A DNA stretch of 64,000 nt from an uncultured Porphyromonadaceae bacterium (GTDB taxonomy: Bacteria > Bacteroidota > Bacteroidia > Bacteroidales > Muribaculaceae), in contig CANEHE010000003.1 of assembly GCA_947427285.1 (NCBI GenBank), positions 62,001-126,000 on the forward strand, read 5' to 3'. Positions 8,387-16,963 of this stretch are shown here, in pieces (position 1 is the stretch's first letter; every line of letters begins with the position of its first letter). The notes below the pieces were generated by a model that was given only the letters and a program-made list of their open reading frames with translations, did not search any database and was not told the origin of the DNA. Position numbers and translations under genes: made by a program.

Positions 8387-10078
8387 ATGCTTAAAATCTA
8401 CAAATTCATTCAGGCATTCGCGCTTACAGCTGTCGGGACACTGACCGCATCGGCTGCCGACGGTTCTTTTGTAATTGAACCGGACAATGCCTCCCACATC
8501 ATTGTACAGACCAGCAATCCAAGGGCCGACGTACCGGCTGTTGACGGCAAATTCAATGTTTCGTACACAAATTGGATCGATGTGATCATCACCCCGGCAG
8601 ATGGATTCATTATAGAGAGCATTGTCGGATACAACAGCCGTGGAGCACTCGTTGATCAAGAGAACGGTGGCTGGAAGTATAATTCATCCGATTATTCATA
8701 CTCTATATATTCCACTTCGTCGAATCCTCACAACGGATTCCGATACGTAGTCACTACCAGACCCTATACCCGTCCTTCATGGAATATATCGGTAACTATC
8801 AACAATGTCAATGCACTTGCCGGAGGAATATTCAAAGCAGGTAAAGAAACAATCACCCCTGAAAACGGGGAAAACAAATTTACAATCAATCCAGATAACG
8901 GGAAAGCATTCTCAATGGATCTCACCCGATCTGTAAAGTCAGCCACCCTTACATTCAACGACAACGTACAGATACCTGATACCAGCTATGACGGTCGTCT
9001 TCAATATAAGTTCGACCTTACAGACAATTCCACTATCACACTTGATGCGACTATGGAAAATCCAGTCTGCCACATTGACGTAAGCGATCCTTCAAAAGTA
9101 TTGGCCTACTATCCCGACACAGATACCAGATATGATTTCAAAGCCGGGCGCAACGACTTCACATACGAAGTAGGAAAGACTCTCACGCTTTACGCAGCCG
9201 AAGGATACAAACTTGAATGTTCGGACAATTTCGAATACAACAGTTCAACCAAGGCATACTCCATCTATTTCGGAGGAGGGCAGAGCGGTGTTGTCTATAC
9301 CGTTAACGCAGTAGAATATACAGCCCCGATAGCCAATATCAATCTAAACGTGGACGACCCCACACTGTTGACATGCGTATTCTTCCGTCCCGGCTTCAAT
9401 ACAGTACGTCAATTCAATGCCGGTGATAATCTTTACTCTCACAACACAGAGGACATCACCTCCATGGAGATTGATTACAGTGTGGAAAATTCCGAAGAGA
9501 TAATAGCCGCATGCAATGACCGGATTCTTGAGATCACTACTGACATTTACGGGGATCTCATCTCCGAAATCAATGATCTGAAAGCCGGTGATTACTTCAT
9601 CGCCGTTCGTCGCCGTCTTACCGGCGACTATGCAGGCCAGACCACAATTACCTCCGATTCGACCCATGCCGTATGGACACTCTCGTTCAATCCTGGGGGT
9701 GTACTGGAAATCGCCGACGAAAACGCCTCCGTCGACATGATCAAAGACAACATGACTATCGCATCCGCACAGGTAGTGATGAAAAATGGAACCGCATCGC
9801 TTACATTCCCCGTCCGTGATCTGGTTCCTGGAGACTACATCGTATCAGTTCCTGCCGGAATGTTCAGAGTAAACGGAGCTTCGCTCCCCCGGCAGACATC
9901 AGAATTCACAATCGAGCAGAACAACGATGGAGTCGACAGTGTATTCATCGACGGGACTCTCATAGACGTCTACAGCATTGACGGACGCATTGTGATCCGT
10001 CAGGCCGACACCGATACCCTCCGGCATCTCGCACCCGGGCTCTATATCGCAGGGGGCAGAAAATTCATCGTGAAGTAA
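8387..10078 (+). CDS. Secreted beta-rich protein with type IX-like C-terminal tail
   Basis: Function unknown. The 563-aa product starts with a clear signal peptide (MLKIYKFIQAFALTAVGTLT, ending ASA-A). The body contains several imperfect repeats of about 90 residues built from motifs such as INNVNALAGGIFKAG, VSDPSKVLAYYPDTD and VDDPTLLTCVFFRPG, probably Ig-like domains. A cohesin/dockerin-like or sugar-binding domain cannot be named. The last 45 residues (VYSIDGRIVIRQ, then LAPGLYIAGGRKFIVK) match the Por-secretion-tail pattern of type IX cargo. Start chosen from the promoter position. A strong terminator follows. Confidence 0.82.
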   Translation: MLKIYKFIQAFALTAVGTLTASAADGSFVIEPDNASHIIVQTSNPRADVPAVDGKFNVSYTNWIDVIITPADGFIIESIVGYNSRGALVDQENGGWKYNSSDYSYSIYSTSSNPHNGFRYVVTTRPYTRPSWNISVTINNVNALAGGIFKAGKETITPENGENKFTINPDNGKAFSMDLTRSVKSATLTFNDNVQIPDTSYDGRLQYKFDLTDNSTITLDATMENPVCHIDVSDPSKVLAYYPDTDTRYDFKAGRNDFTYEVGKTLTLYAAEGYKLECSDNFEYNSSTKAYSIYFGGGQSGVVYTVNAVEYTAPIANINLNVDDPTLLTCVFFRPGFNTVRQFNAGDNLYSHNTEDITSMEIDYSVENSEEIIAACNDRILEITTDIYGDLISEINDLKAGDYFIAVRRRLTGDYAGQTTITSDSTHAVWTLSFNPGGVLEIADENASVDMIKDNMTIASAQVVMKNGTASLTFPVRDLVPGDYIVSVPAGMFRVNGASLPRQTSEFTIEQNNDGVDSVFIDGTLIDVYSIDGRIVIRQADTDTLRHLAPGLYIAGGRKFIVK

Positions 10079-10113
10079 GCCTAACCGAGTATCATTCAGT
10101 CTACAATAACACC

Positions 10114-10144
10114 AAAGGCGCGGCCTTCCCGCGCCTTTTCTTTT
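10114..10144. terminator. Bidirectional intrinsic terminator
   Basis: A perfect 10-bp stem (AAAGGCGCGG / CCGCGCCTTT) with a 5-base loop is flanked by A and T runs. It lies between the convergent genes ending at 10078 and 10148. Confidence 0.85.
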
Positions 10145-10147
10145 ACA

Positions 10148-11659
10148 TCAGAATTTATAGGTAAGCATGGTGCGCAGACTCATCGAGGAGCTGCTCTGAC
10201 GCGGGAAGTCGCGATAACGGGTGGAACGGGCATAATTCATAAGACTTAGAGTGGCATAGATATTGCGCCAAAGCTTGACGTTCGCTCTGAACTCACTCAC
10301 ATTGAACGAAGCACAGGAATGGTCTCCCTGCACATTGAGTGTTTTCGGATTTTCCTCATCCAGATCCGTCCCCGCCCGATAACCTTTCATACTGAAAAGT
10401 CTATAGAAATGATGATGAAACGAGAACGACAGTTTATCACCGTTAAAGACAAGATTGGCTCCTGCTTTCACCGAAAAACCGGAAGCCCAGTTGTAATTGC
10501 GTTCATCCACACGATAATGGTCAGAGAGGATGGAGCCGAGAATCACACCATTCACATGAGCGTATGCATCAAAACGCCACTGCCTCTCCTCCACGTCGCG
10601 AAACATCATTCCACCTCCTACACTGGCCGGAATTCCAAGTTTATACGGCACCCGGTCCAGACCGTCTATAGTATCTGAATCAAAGAAATCAAAATGCTGA
10701 TAAAGGCCGATGGAAACATGTGATCTGTGATTTTTGAATATCTCTCGGGCCAGAAGGCGTCCTTTCATCTCAAGCGAAGATAAAATCGGCTGCGATTTCA
10801 TTGCCGCCAACTCCGCAGAGACCGTAAAATAGTCGTAAGGCCTGGTTGATTTCACCTGAAACCGATCTCCGTATTCCATGTCGATCTGAGCCGTGAACCC
10901 ATGCATGAGATCATTGAAATGTCCCTGAAACTCCATCATCTTATAACCTAAAGACACCTGGATTCCGAAACGCGGATTACCGAAAACACGCCCCGTAGTG
11001 ACTCTTCTGCGCCAGGCATCCCCCATCACTATACGGTTGATGCCCCGCATAGGAGATATTATAAACGCGGCAGCTTCGCGACCAAACCGCTCCCATCCGC
11101 CGGAAGTATCATCAAGCAGTGCGTCAGACGCACGGAAAAACACCTCACCCAACACTGCTCCACCGATAGGAGTGGCGATGATGTCGTTGGTCGAGGGATA
11201 TTCGCATTCCATGAACAGCTCCCACATGACACTTCCTCCGATGGCGAAAAGTTCTGACTGCCAGAAGTTAAAACCATTGGCCCTTCCGGCATTGTAATAT
11301 AGAGAACCATTGTAAGGATGAAGAAATGTATTGGTTCCGAGTTTGTCGTTGTCCCAGATGAATCCATGTCGGAAATTCTCCTTGATGCTGTTAAGGGATA
11401 TATATGCGAAATCACCTTTTTGTATGTATCGGTCAAAAGCCCACAGTCCGATATTGAAACCCACTGTCTCCGCCGCAGCACGCCAGAAATGCTTCTTGCC
11501 ATAATACCGCAGATCTGCCGTATCGGCAAGAGCGACAGGAGCCACCGCTCTCTTGATGGCCATCTGGGCACGCATACACGGAACGATGGAAATGAACGCA
11601 GCCAATAGACATACGATAATTCTCAAGGAATGCTTGTATCGTGACTGTACGGTCAACAT
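10148..11659 (-). CDS. DUF3943-type outer-membrane-associated protein
   Basis: Function unknown; probably at the outer membrane. The 503-aa product begins with a signal peptide (SLRIIVCLLAAFISIVPCMRAQ). Around residues 55-200 it carries the DUF3943 region (AETVGFNIGLWAFDRYI, FIWDNDKLGTNTFLHPYNGS, GGSVMWELFMECEYPS, NDIIATPIGGAVLGE). The C-terminal half is a series of amphipathic strands ending in an aromatic residue (LTYKF), as expected of an outer-membrane beta-barrel. It lies 102 bases downstream of the phosphoglucomutase gene on the same strand. A hairpin at 11682-11713 (AATGCCGGC / GCCGGCATT) sits between them but has no T-run. Confidence 0.8.
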   Translation of the reverse strand: MLTVQSRYKHSLRIIVCLLAAFISIVPCMRAQMAIKRAVAPVALADTADLRYYGKKHFWRAAAETVGFNIGLWAFDRYIQKGDFAYISLNSIKENFRHGFIWDNDKLGTNTFLHPYNGSLYYNAGRANGFNFWQSELFAIGGSVMWELFMECEYPSTNDIIATPIGGAVLGEVFFRASDALLDDTSGGWERFGREAAAFIISPMRGINRIVMGDAWRRRVTTGRVFGNPRFGIQVSLGYKMMEFQGHFNDLMHGFTAQIDMEYGDRFQVKSTRPYDYFTVSAELAAMKSQPILSSLEMKGRLLAREIFKNHRSHVSIGLYQHFDFFDSDTIDGLDRVPYKLGIPASVGGGMMFRDVEERQWRFDAYAHVNGVILGSILSDHYRVDERNYNWASGFSVKAGANLVFNGDKLSFSFHHHFYRLFSMKGYRAGTDLDEENPKTLNVQGDHSCASFNVSEFRANVKLWRNIYATLSLMNYARSTRYRDFPRQSSSSMSLRTMLTYKF

Positions 11660-11681
11660 AGAAAACAGCGGAGATGTCGGA

Positions 11682-11713
11682 ATAAATGCCGGCTACCCCT
11701 CGGGCATGCCGGC
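11682..11713 (-). other. Inverted repeat between pgm and the DUF3943 gene
   Basis: Nine-base arms AATGCCGGC / GCCGGCATT with a 14-base loop. There is no T-run after it in the minus direction, so it may be a weak terminator, an mRNA stabiliser or an operator. Confidence 0.4.
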
Positions 11714-11761
11714 ATTCGAATCGGATATATTTGGATAGAAAGCTTTTTTATGTCTCAGGTA

Positions 11762-13510
11762 TCAGTCGACCTTAAGATCAGCAAGAATCTGGTCTATATG
11801 TTTCTCCGCCTTCTCTACAGTGGCCTCATAATCCTCTTTCGATGGCATCTCCTCACGCACTTCGATATAGAACTTGATTTTAGGCTCAGTGCCCGACGGA
11901 CGGATAGAGATCTTGTCGCCACTTTCAGTGAAGAACTGGAGTACATTGCTTGTGGTCGGGAAATTCATTTTCTTCACCTCTCCGGTCTTAATGTTACGGC
12001 AATTCAGATCCGAATAATCCTTTATCTCCACCACAGGCGATCCGGCAAGTTCTTTTGGAGGATTGGAACGGAACTCCCTCATCATGGCAACAATCTCGTC
12101 AGCACCGCTCTTGCCAGGACGCACCACACTTAGACCGCGCTCACGCGAAAATCCATATTTCGCATAGATGTCTATAAGAAGCTCATAAAGATTCATGCCT
12201 TTGTCGGCAGCCCACGCAGCCATCTCTGCCATAAGCGAATTTGCCGATATGGAATCCTTGTCGCGGGTGAATGTCTCGGCCAGAAAACCGTAACTCTCCT
12301 CTCCACCGCCGATATAACGGCCTTTGCCTTCCATGTCACGCATCACATTGGCTATCCATTTGAAACCAGTGTAACAGTCGAAACACTTCACATTGTTGGC
12401 ATCCGCAATTCGTTTGATAGTCTCAGTAGTGACAATCGTCTTGACACAATATTCATCTCCCTTTATACGTCCTAGTTCGGCGTTGCGGGTGATGATATAG
12501 TTGAGCAACATCATCACAAGCTGGTTGCCGTTGACCAACTGATACTCGCCGTTCCTGTCACGAACGGCCAAGGCAATGCGGTCTGCATCAGGATCGGCGG
12601 CAAGCACAATCTGAGCTCCGACAGTACGGGCCTTCTCGATAGCCATCTCCAGAGCCTCATGATTTTCCGGATTGGGAGAAGCCACAGTCGGGAAGTCACC
12701 GTTATGTATGTCCTGTTCAGGCACATGGATCACTTCATTGAAGCCCCAAATCTCAAGAGAGCGGTACATGAGACGCGTACCCACACCATGTAGAGGAGTG
12801 TAGACAATCTTCATATCGGAATGTCTGCGGTCACTTTCAGGCGAAAGCGAGAGACCGTGTACATCGGCAAGAAACTCCTGATCAATTTTCGGACCTATCG
12901 TTTCTATCAGTTTCTTGTCAGGAGTAAACCTGATCTGGTCTACAGAAGTGACAGCCTCCACATATTCGATGGTTTTCACATCGTGCGGAGCGATCATCTG
13001 TGCTCCGTCACTCCAATAAGCCTTATAACCGTTATATTCCTTAGGATTATGGCTGGCGGTCAGCATCACACCGCTCTGGCATCCCAGTTTGCGGATCGCA
13101 TAAGACACTTCAGGAGTAGGGCAACCGTCATCGAAAAGATACACTTTTATGCCGTTGGCCGAGAAAATATCAGCCGTGAGTTGTGCGAACTTGCGGGAAT
13201 TATGGCGAACGTCGAATCCGACCACTACGCTAATCTGAGGCAATTCCTTGAAACAATCATTAAGATAGTTGGCAAGTCCCTGGGTAGCTGCACCCACAGT
13301 ATATATATTCATGCGGTTGGTCCCGGCACCCATGATGCCGCGGAGGCCACCTGTACCGAATTCCAGATCCTTATAGAATGCCTCGATCAACGGGGCTTTA
13401 TCTTCTGCATCAAGCATGGCCTTTACTTCAAGCCGTGTCTGCTCATCATATTGCGGGGACAGCCACTTCTGGGCTTTGGCCTCGACGGTTTTCAACAGTT
13501 CTGTGTCCAT
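11762..13510 (-). CDS. pgm: Phosphoglucomutase/phosphomannomutase (alpha-D-phosphohexomutase)
   Basis: Interconverts hexose-1-phosphate and hexose-6-phosphate, feeding glycogen, LPS and nucleotide-sugar synthesis. The 582-aa product has all four family sites: phosphoserine loop TASHNPKEYNGYKAYW, metal-binding DPDADR, sugar-binding GGGEESYG and phosphate-binding RPSGTEPKIKFY. The long ORF extends 47 codons further upstream, but the start at 13510 (MDTELLKTVEAKAQKW) fits the family length and lies about 90 bases after a well-formed promoter. The upstream extension would start at or before the transcription start. Symbol given by family; glucose or mannose preference is not resolved. Confidence 0.94.
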   Translation of the reverse strand: MDTELLKTVEAKAQKWLSPQYDEQTRLEVKAMLDAEDKAPLIEAFYKDLEFGTGGLRGIMGAGTNRMNIYTVGAATQGLANYLNDCFKELPQISVVVGFDVRHNSRKFAQLTADIFSANGIKVYLFDDGCPTPEVSYAIRKLGCQSGVMLTASHNPKEYNGYKAYWSDGAQMIAPHDVKTIEYVEAVTSVDQIRFTPDKKLIETIGPKIDQEFLADVHGLSLSPESDRRHSDMKIVYTPLHGVGTRLMYRSLEIWGFNEVIHVPEQDIHNGDFPTVASPNPENHEALEMAIEKARTVGAQIVLAADPDADRIALAVRDRNGEYQLVNGNQLVMMLLNYIITRNAELGRIKGDEYCVKTIVTTETIKRIADANNVKCFDCYTGFKWIANVMRDMEGKGRYIGGGEESYGFLAETFTRDKDSISANSLMAEMAAWAADKGMNLYELLIDIYAKYGFSRERGLSVVRPGKSGADEIVAMMREFRSNPPKELAGSPVVEIKDYSDLNCRNIKTGEVKKMNFPTTSNVLQFFTESGDKISIRPSGTEPKIKFYIEVREEMPSKEDYEATVEKAEKHIDQILADLKVD

Positions 13511-13605
13511 ATCTCGTTGTATTTGAGAAAATCTGATAAATTTTGGGCCGACATCACGAACCATTCTGCCGTCAGGGCACACTTCGGGATGTCTTTCTGT
13601 ACAAC

Positions 13606-13638
13606 GCAAAATTAACATAAAAAGTTGATCTGCACAAA
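13606..13638 (-). promoter_or_regulatory. pgm promoter
   Basis: Minus-strand TTTG (13638-13635), 20 bases, TAATTTTGC (13614-13606). It is back to back with the yicC promoter. Confidence 0.7.
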
Positions 13639-13640
13639 TG

Positions 13641-13672
13641 TTGCCAGTCACAGGATTTCTTTGTAACTTTGT
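13641..13672 (+). promoter_or_regulatory. yicC-gmk-nadD promoter
   Basis: TTG (13641-13643), 20 bases, TAACTTTGT (13664-13672), giving a leader of about 40 bases before the ATG at 13718. Confidence 0.6.
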
Positions 13673-13717
13673 GTTTCTTTCCTCGGTATATCTGTCTAAC
13701 CCAGACCGTCAAGAACT

Positions 13718-14596
13718 ATGATTCAATCAATGACCGGCTTCGGACGAGGCATTGCAGCCTCCCCGTCCAAGAAAATCACCATAGAACTCAAGTCTCTCAA
13801 CAGCAAACAGCTCGATCTCTCGATGAGAGTCCCTCCGTACTTCAGGGAGCTGGAGGTCACTATGCGTGGGGAACTCGCCAGAAAACTACAAAGAGGGAAA
13901 ATAGAGCTTTCAGTGACTGTGGAAAACATAGTTTCCGACTGTCCGGCAATAGTCAACACCGAAGTACTCAGACAATACAAGACTCAGATAGAAGGTCTCG
14001 CCGCCGACCTGAGCCTCCCGGCCCCCGCCGACTGGTATGCCGTCCTTCTGCGTCTCCCGGACGCTCTAAAAACCGAACTTAAGATGGTCGACGACACCGA
14101 TGAGGAGGCTTTCCGACAGGCATGCCGCACAGCTGCTGACGCACTCACCGGTTTCCGCACCACCGAAGGAGAAAGACTATATGACTTCTTCGTACGCAAA
14201 ATAGACAATATTGCCACGCTGCTCGACCAGGTGGAACCTTTTGAACAAGCACGTATCCCGAGAATACGTCAGAGACTTGAAGAACAGCTTGATAAACTCG
14301 ACAGCGTGGAGTATGACAGGGGGCGTCTTGAACAGGAACTTGTCTTCTACATTGAGAAACTCGACGTAACGGAAGAGAAAACCCGTCTGCGCTCACATCT
14401 CAATTATTTCCTCGACACTCTCCGTCTACCCGTCGACTCTGGTCAGGGGAAACAACTTGGATTCATCGCACAGGAGATGGGACGCGAGATCAACACCCTC
14501 GGCTCAAAAGCCAATGATGCCGACATGCAGAAACTCGTCGTAAGGATGAAGGATGAGCTTGAACAAATAAAGGAGCAGGTACTCAACGTATTATGA
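13718..14596 (+). CDS. yicC: YicC family endoribonuclease
   Basis: Conserved cytoplasmic RNA-processing protein; E. coli YicC is reported as an endoribonuclease. The 292-aa product starts with the signature MIQSMTGFGRG and the YicC N-domain (ELKSLNSKQLDLSMRVP). It ends with the DUF1732 C-domain (EEKTRLRSHLNYFLDTL, GKQLGFIAQEMGREINTLGS). Its stop overlaps the gmk ATG (ATGA at 14593), so translation is coupled. The yicC-gmk-nadD order is common in Bacteroidetes. Confidence 0.94.
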   Translation: MIQSMTGFGRGIAASPSKKITIELKSLNSKQLDLSMRVPPYFRELEVTMRGELARKLQRGKIELSVTVENIVSDCPAIVNTEVLRQYKTQIEGLAADLSLPAPADWYAVLLRLPDALKTELKMVDDTDEEAFRQACRTAADALTGFRTTEGERLYDFFVRKIDNIATLLDQVEPFEQARIPRIRQRLEEQLDKLDSVEYDRGRLEQELVFYIEKLDVTEEKTRLRSHLNYFLDTLRLPVDSGQGKQLGFIAQEMGREINTLGSKANDADMQKLVVRMKDELEQIKEQVLNVL

Positions 14597-15171
14597 AAGG
14601 AAAGATTATCATACTTTCCGCTCCCTCCGGCACCGGAAAGTCTACCGTCATCAATCGGCTTATGAAAATGCCGGATCTGCGGCTCGGATTCTCCATATCG
14701 GCCACAAGCCGCAAGCCTCGTTCCGGAGAAGTGGACGGACGCGAATATTACTTCATTTCCGACAAAGAGTTTCTTCGCCGCATAGACGTCGGTGACTTCG
14801 TGGAATACGAGGAAGTATATGCCGGCACACACTACGGCACCCTCAGAAGTGAAGTGGAGCGTGTCTGCGACAACGGTTTGAATCTCATCATGGACATTGA
14901 CGTGAAAGGGGGACTGAACGTCAAGGAACTATACGGCTCCCGCGCGCTGTCTATCTTTCTTGAACCTCCAAGTCTTCAGACTCTTGAACGTCGGTTACGT
15001 GGCCGTGGCACCGACTCGGAAGAGACCATTCTCCGACGCCTCGGAAAAGCCGAATACGAAATCTCTTTCGCGCCTTCGTTTGATCTGAGAGTGGTCAACG
15101 ATAACCTTGACGATACTGTAGAGAGAATCGCATCAGCAATAAGGACTTTCACAACCCACGATCCCGACTGA
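14593..15171 (+). CDS. gmk: Guanylate kinase
   Basis: Phosphorylates GMP to GDP with ATP in purine nucleotide supply. The 192-aa product has the P-loop SAPSGTGKST near the N-terminus, the GMP-binding ATSRKPRSGEVDGREYYF and the lid region (RRLRGRGTDSEETILRRL). Length is standard. Overlaps yicC by 4 bases and is followed 12 bases later by nadD. Confidence 0.97.
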   Translation: MKGKIIILSAPSGTGKSTVINRLMKMPDLRLGFSISATSRKPRSGEVDGREYYFISDKEFLRRIDVGDFVEYEEVYAGTHYGTLRSEVERVCDNGLNLIMDIDVKGGLNVKELYGSRALSIFLEPPSLQTLERRLRGRGTDSEETILRRLGKAEYEISFAPSFDLRVVNDNLDDTVERIASAIRTFTTHDPD

Positions 15172-15183
15172 CAATAATTCTGA

Positions 15184-15801
15184 ATGATTGTAGGTATATA
15201 CGGCGGCTCATTCGATCCCATACATATCGGACATCTGTCCATCGCTACTTTCGCGGCTGACAGCGGAATATTCGATGAAGTATGGATGATGGTAAGTCCC
15301 TTGAATCCTCTGAAGGGAAACCATCCTCCTCTTTTCTCGGACAGACAACGGCTTGAGATGGTCAGACTGGCGACAGACACCTTGACCGGCGTGAAGGTTT
15401 CGGATTTTGAAATGAATCTTCCCATACCATCTTATTCTTTTCGGACTCTTTCAGAACTCAGCAAAACCTTCCCGGACAAAAATTTTCGTCTTATCACAGG
15501 AGCCGATAATCTACGTGATTTTCATCTATGGCGAAATTCCAGAGAACTTCTCATGAATTTCGGATTGACGGTCTTCCCTCGGCCTGGCGTAATTGTCACC
15601 TCGTCGATGATCATAGAAATTGAAAACCGCTACCAAGCCCCCGGTACCATCTCATATATGGCTGATGCGCCACGCATCGATATCAGTTCCTCCCAGCTAC
15701 GCGACATGCTGTCCGACCCGTATGACACAAGATTGGACAGCCTCATCCCGGAAGCGGCCTTGCGGTTCATTCGCACAAAAGGCATCAATACATCGGCGTG
15801 A
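15184..15801 (+). CDS. nadD: Nicotinate-nucleotide adenylyltransferase
   Basis: Adenylates nicotinate mononucleotide in NAD synthesis. The 205-aa product has the nucleotidyltransferase motif GGSFDPIHIGHLSIA at the N-terminus, the conserved MVSPLNPLKG and the C-terminal ISSSQLRDML phosphate-binding motif. Its 3' end overlaps that of the convergent hydrolase gene by 17 bases, so no terminator fits between them. Confidence 0.95.
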   Translation: MIVGIYGGSFDPIHIGHLSIATFAADSGIFDEVWMMVSPLNPLKGNHPPLFSDRQRLEMVRLATDTLTGVKVSDFEMNLPIPSYSFRTLSELSKTFPDKNFRLITGADNLRDFHLWRNSRELLMNFGLTVFPRPGVIVTSSMIIEIENRYQAPGTISYMADAPRIDISSSQLRDMLSDPYDTRLDSLIPEAALRFIRTKGINTSA

Positions 15802-16864
15802 AACCCTCTGTAGGTTGCATTCTACGGGTGACATCGCCAATAAGATTCTGACCGGTCGACGTATCGAGTTTCATCACAGAGGCACCTACAGACAGATTGC
15901 ATTTCTTCAAATCTACATAATAGAGTCCGTTTTCGGTCACTATATCGAAATAATACAGCCGGTCTCGCAGATTAGCATACGACCGCCATTGTGTCGACGA
16001 AAGATTAGGCTCATCCTCCAATGTATAGGTATAAGGAACTGAACTTACACCCATCACTGTCCGGGTGATCGACACTCCGAGAGGACCTTCCCCGGTTTTT
16101 TCCACATGATTCACAAAATAGTGCGCACGCACGCATCGGTCCGGACTGCTGACAGTGCCGGGAAGCATGTTCTTACCACCGATTTTGCTCCAATAAGCGA
16201 TAATAGCACTCATCTGCGGCCAGTTCGGATCGTTGGTCATGGCACTTATATCACCTTGATAGATTCGGACCTCTCCATTGTCAAACTCAAGCAGGGCCGA
16301 TTTACCGGTAGCATCGGTTATGCCCCAATGCAGCGACGATACAGTCCCTCCGTCAAACGTGGCACCTCCGATATTGAAATCATGCTTCTTCAATACTGCG
16401 ATCACCTCATCGGTAGTGGCATTGAGATCAAGCAGCCAGCCGACAAACATCGAAAGCGACATCGATGCCCTGTCTACAGTATTTTCATTTGAATAGACAG
16501 TTCCCTTACAGAACAGGCCATTGATACACAACCCCTTCTCATTCATACCCTCCGTAATGCCTCCATCATAGCCCACAGCATATACGGCACCATACTTCGA
16601 TTTCCAGCGCACAGCACCCTTCTTGTCCGAACCTTTTTTCTCCACTCCGCGCGGATAGACATACAGATTAGTTGGGATAGGTGTCTTCCAGTCAAGCGAA
16701 CGACCTACTACAAACAGCGAATCAAGTCCTGAATAGACCACACGTGTACAACTTTCCGCCTCAACAGAACTTCCAGTCAAAACACCTGCGCACAACGCGA
16801 ACATACCAAAAGCCGTTCCCATTTTCCGGGCAAGAGATCTTTTTCTCAGAGAATGTGTTTTCAT
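15785..16864 (-). CDS. Bile-salt-hydrolase/penicillin-V-acylase-like linear amide C-N hydrolase
   Basis: Exported Ntn hydrolase of the choloylglycine hydrolase family; candidate substrates are conjugated bile salts or N-acyl amides. After a signal peptide ending at VEAES comes the nucleophile in CTRVVY. Counting from that Cys as residue 2 of the mature enzyme, GRSLDW places Arg18 and Asp21 exactly where BSH has them. NEKGL, NDPNWPQM and SPDRCVRAHYF supply the conserved Asn and Arg positions. The family identity is therefore firm but substrate choice is not. The gene lies 99 bases downstream of the S4-domain gene and has the repeated 19-base leader element 34 bases upstream of its ATG. Confidence 0.88.
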   Translation of the reverse strand: MKTHSLRKRSLARKMGTAFGMFALCAGVLTGSSVEAESCTRVVYSGLDSLFVVGRSLDWKTPIPTNLYVYPRGVEKKGSDKKGAVRWKSKYGAVYAVGYDGGITEGMNEKGLCINGLFCKGTVYSNENTVDRASMSLSMFVGWLLDLNATTDEVIAVLKKHDFNIGGATFDGGTVSSLHWGITDATGKSALLEFDNGEVRIYQGDISAMTNDPNWPQMSAIIAYWSKIGGKNMLPGTVSSPDRCVRAHYFVNHVEKTGEGPLGVSITRTVMGVSSVPYTYTLEDEPNLSSTQWRSYANLRDRLYYFDIVTENGLYYVDLKKCNLSVGASVMKLDTSTGQNLIGDVTRRMQPTEGFTPMY

Positions 16865-16887
16865 AGTCTTGAAATTGTGGAATTTTT

Positions 16888-16917
16888 TAAGAGCCTGTTT
16901 TTTAAACAGCCTCTAAA
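16888..16917 (-). repeat. Leader repeat copy 1 with hairpin
   Basis: Contains the 19-base element TTTAGAGGCTGTTTAAAAA (minus strand, 16917-16899), followed by a near-inverted copy (CAGGCTCTT). The two form a hairpin with one C-C mismatch. Same orientation to the downstream gene as the copies at 54098 and 62415. Confidence 0.7.
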
Positions 16918-16963
16918 CTATAACATTCTCCCTCCGCTCTTGGTTTCAGACTACAGATGTTTC

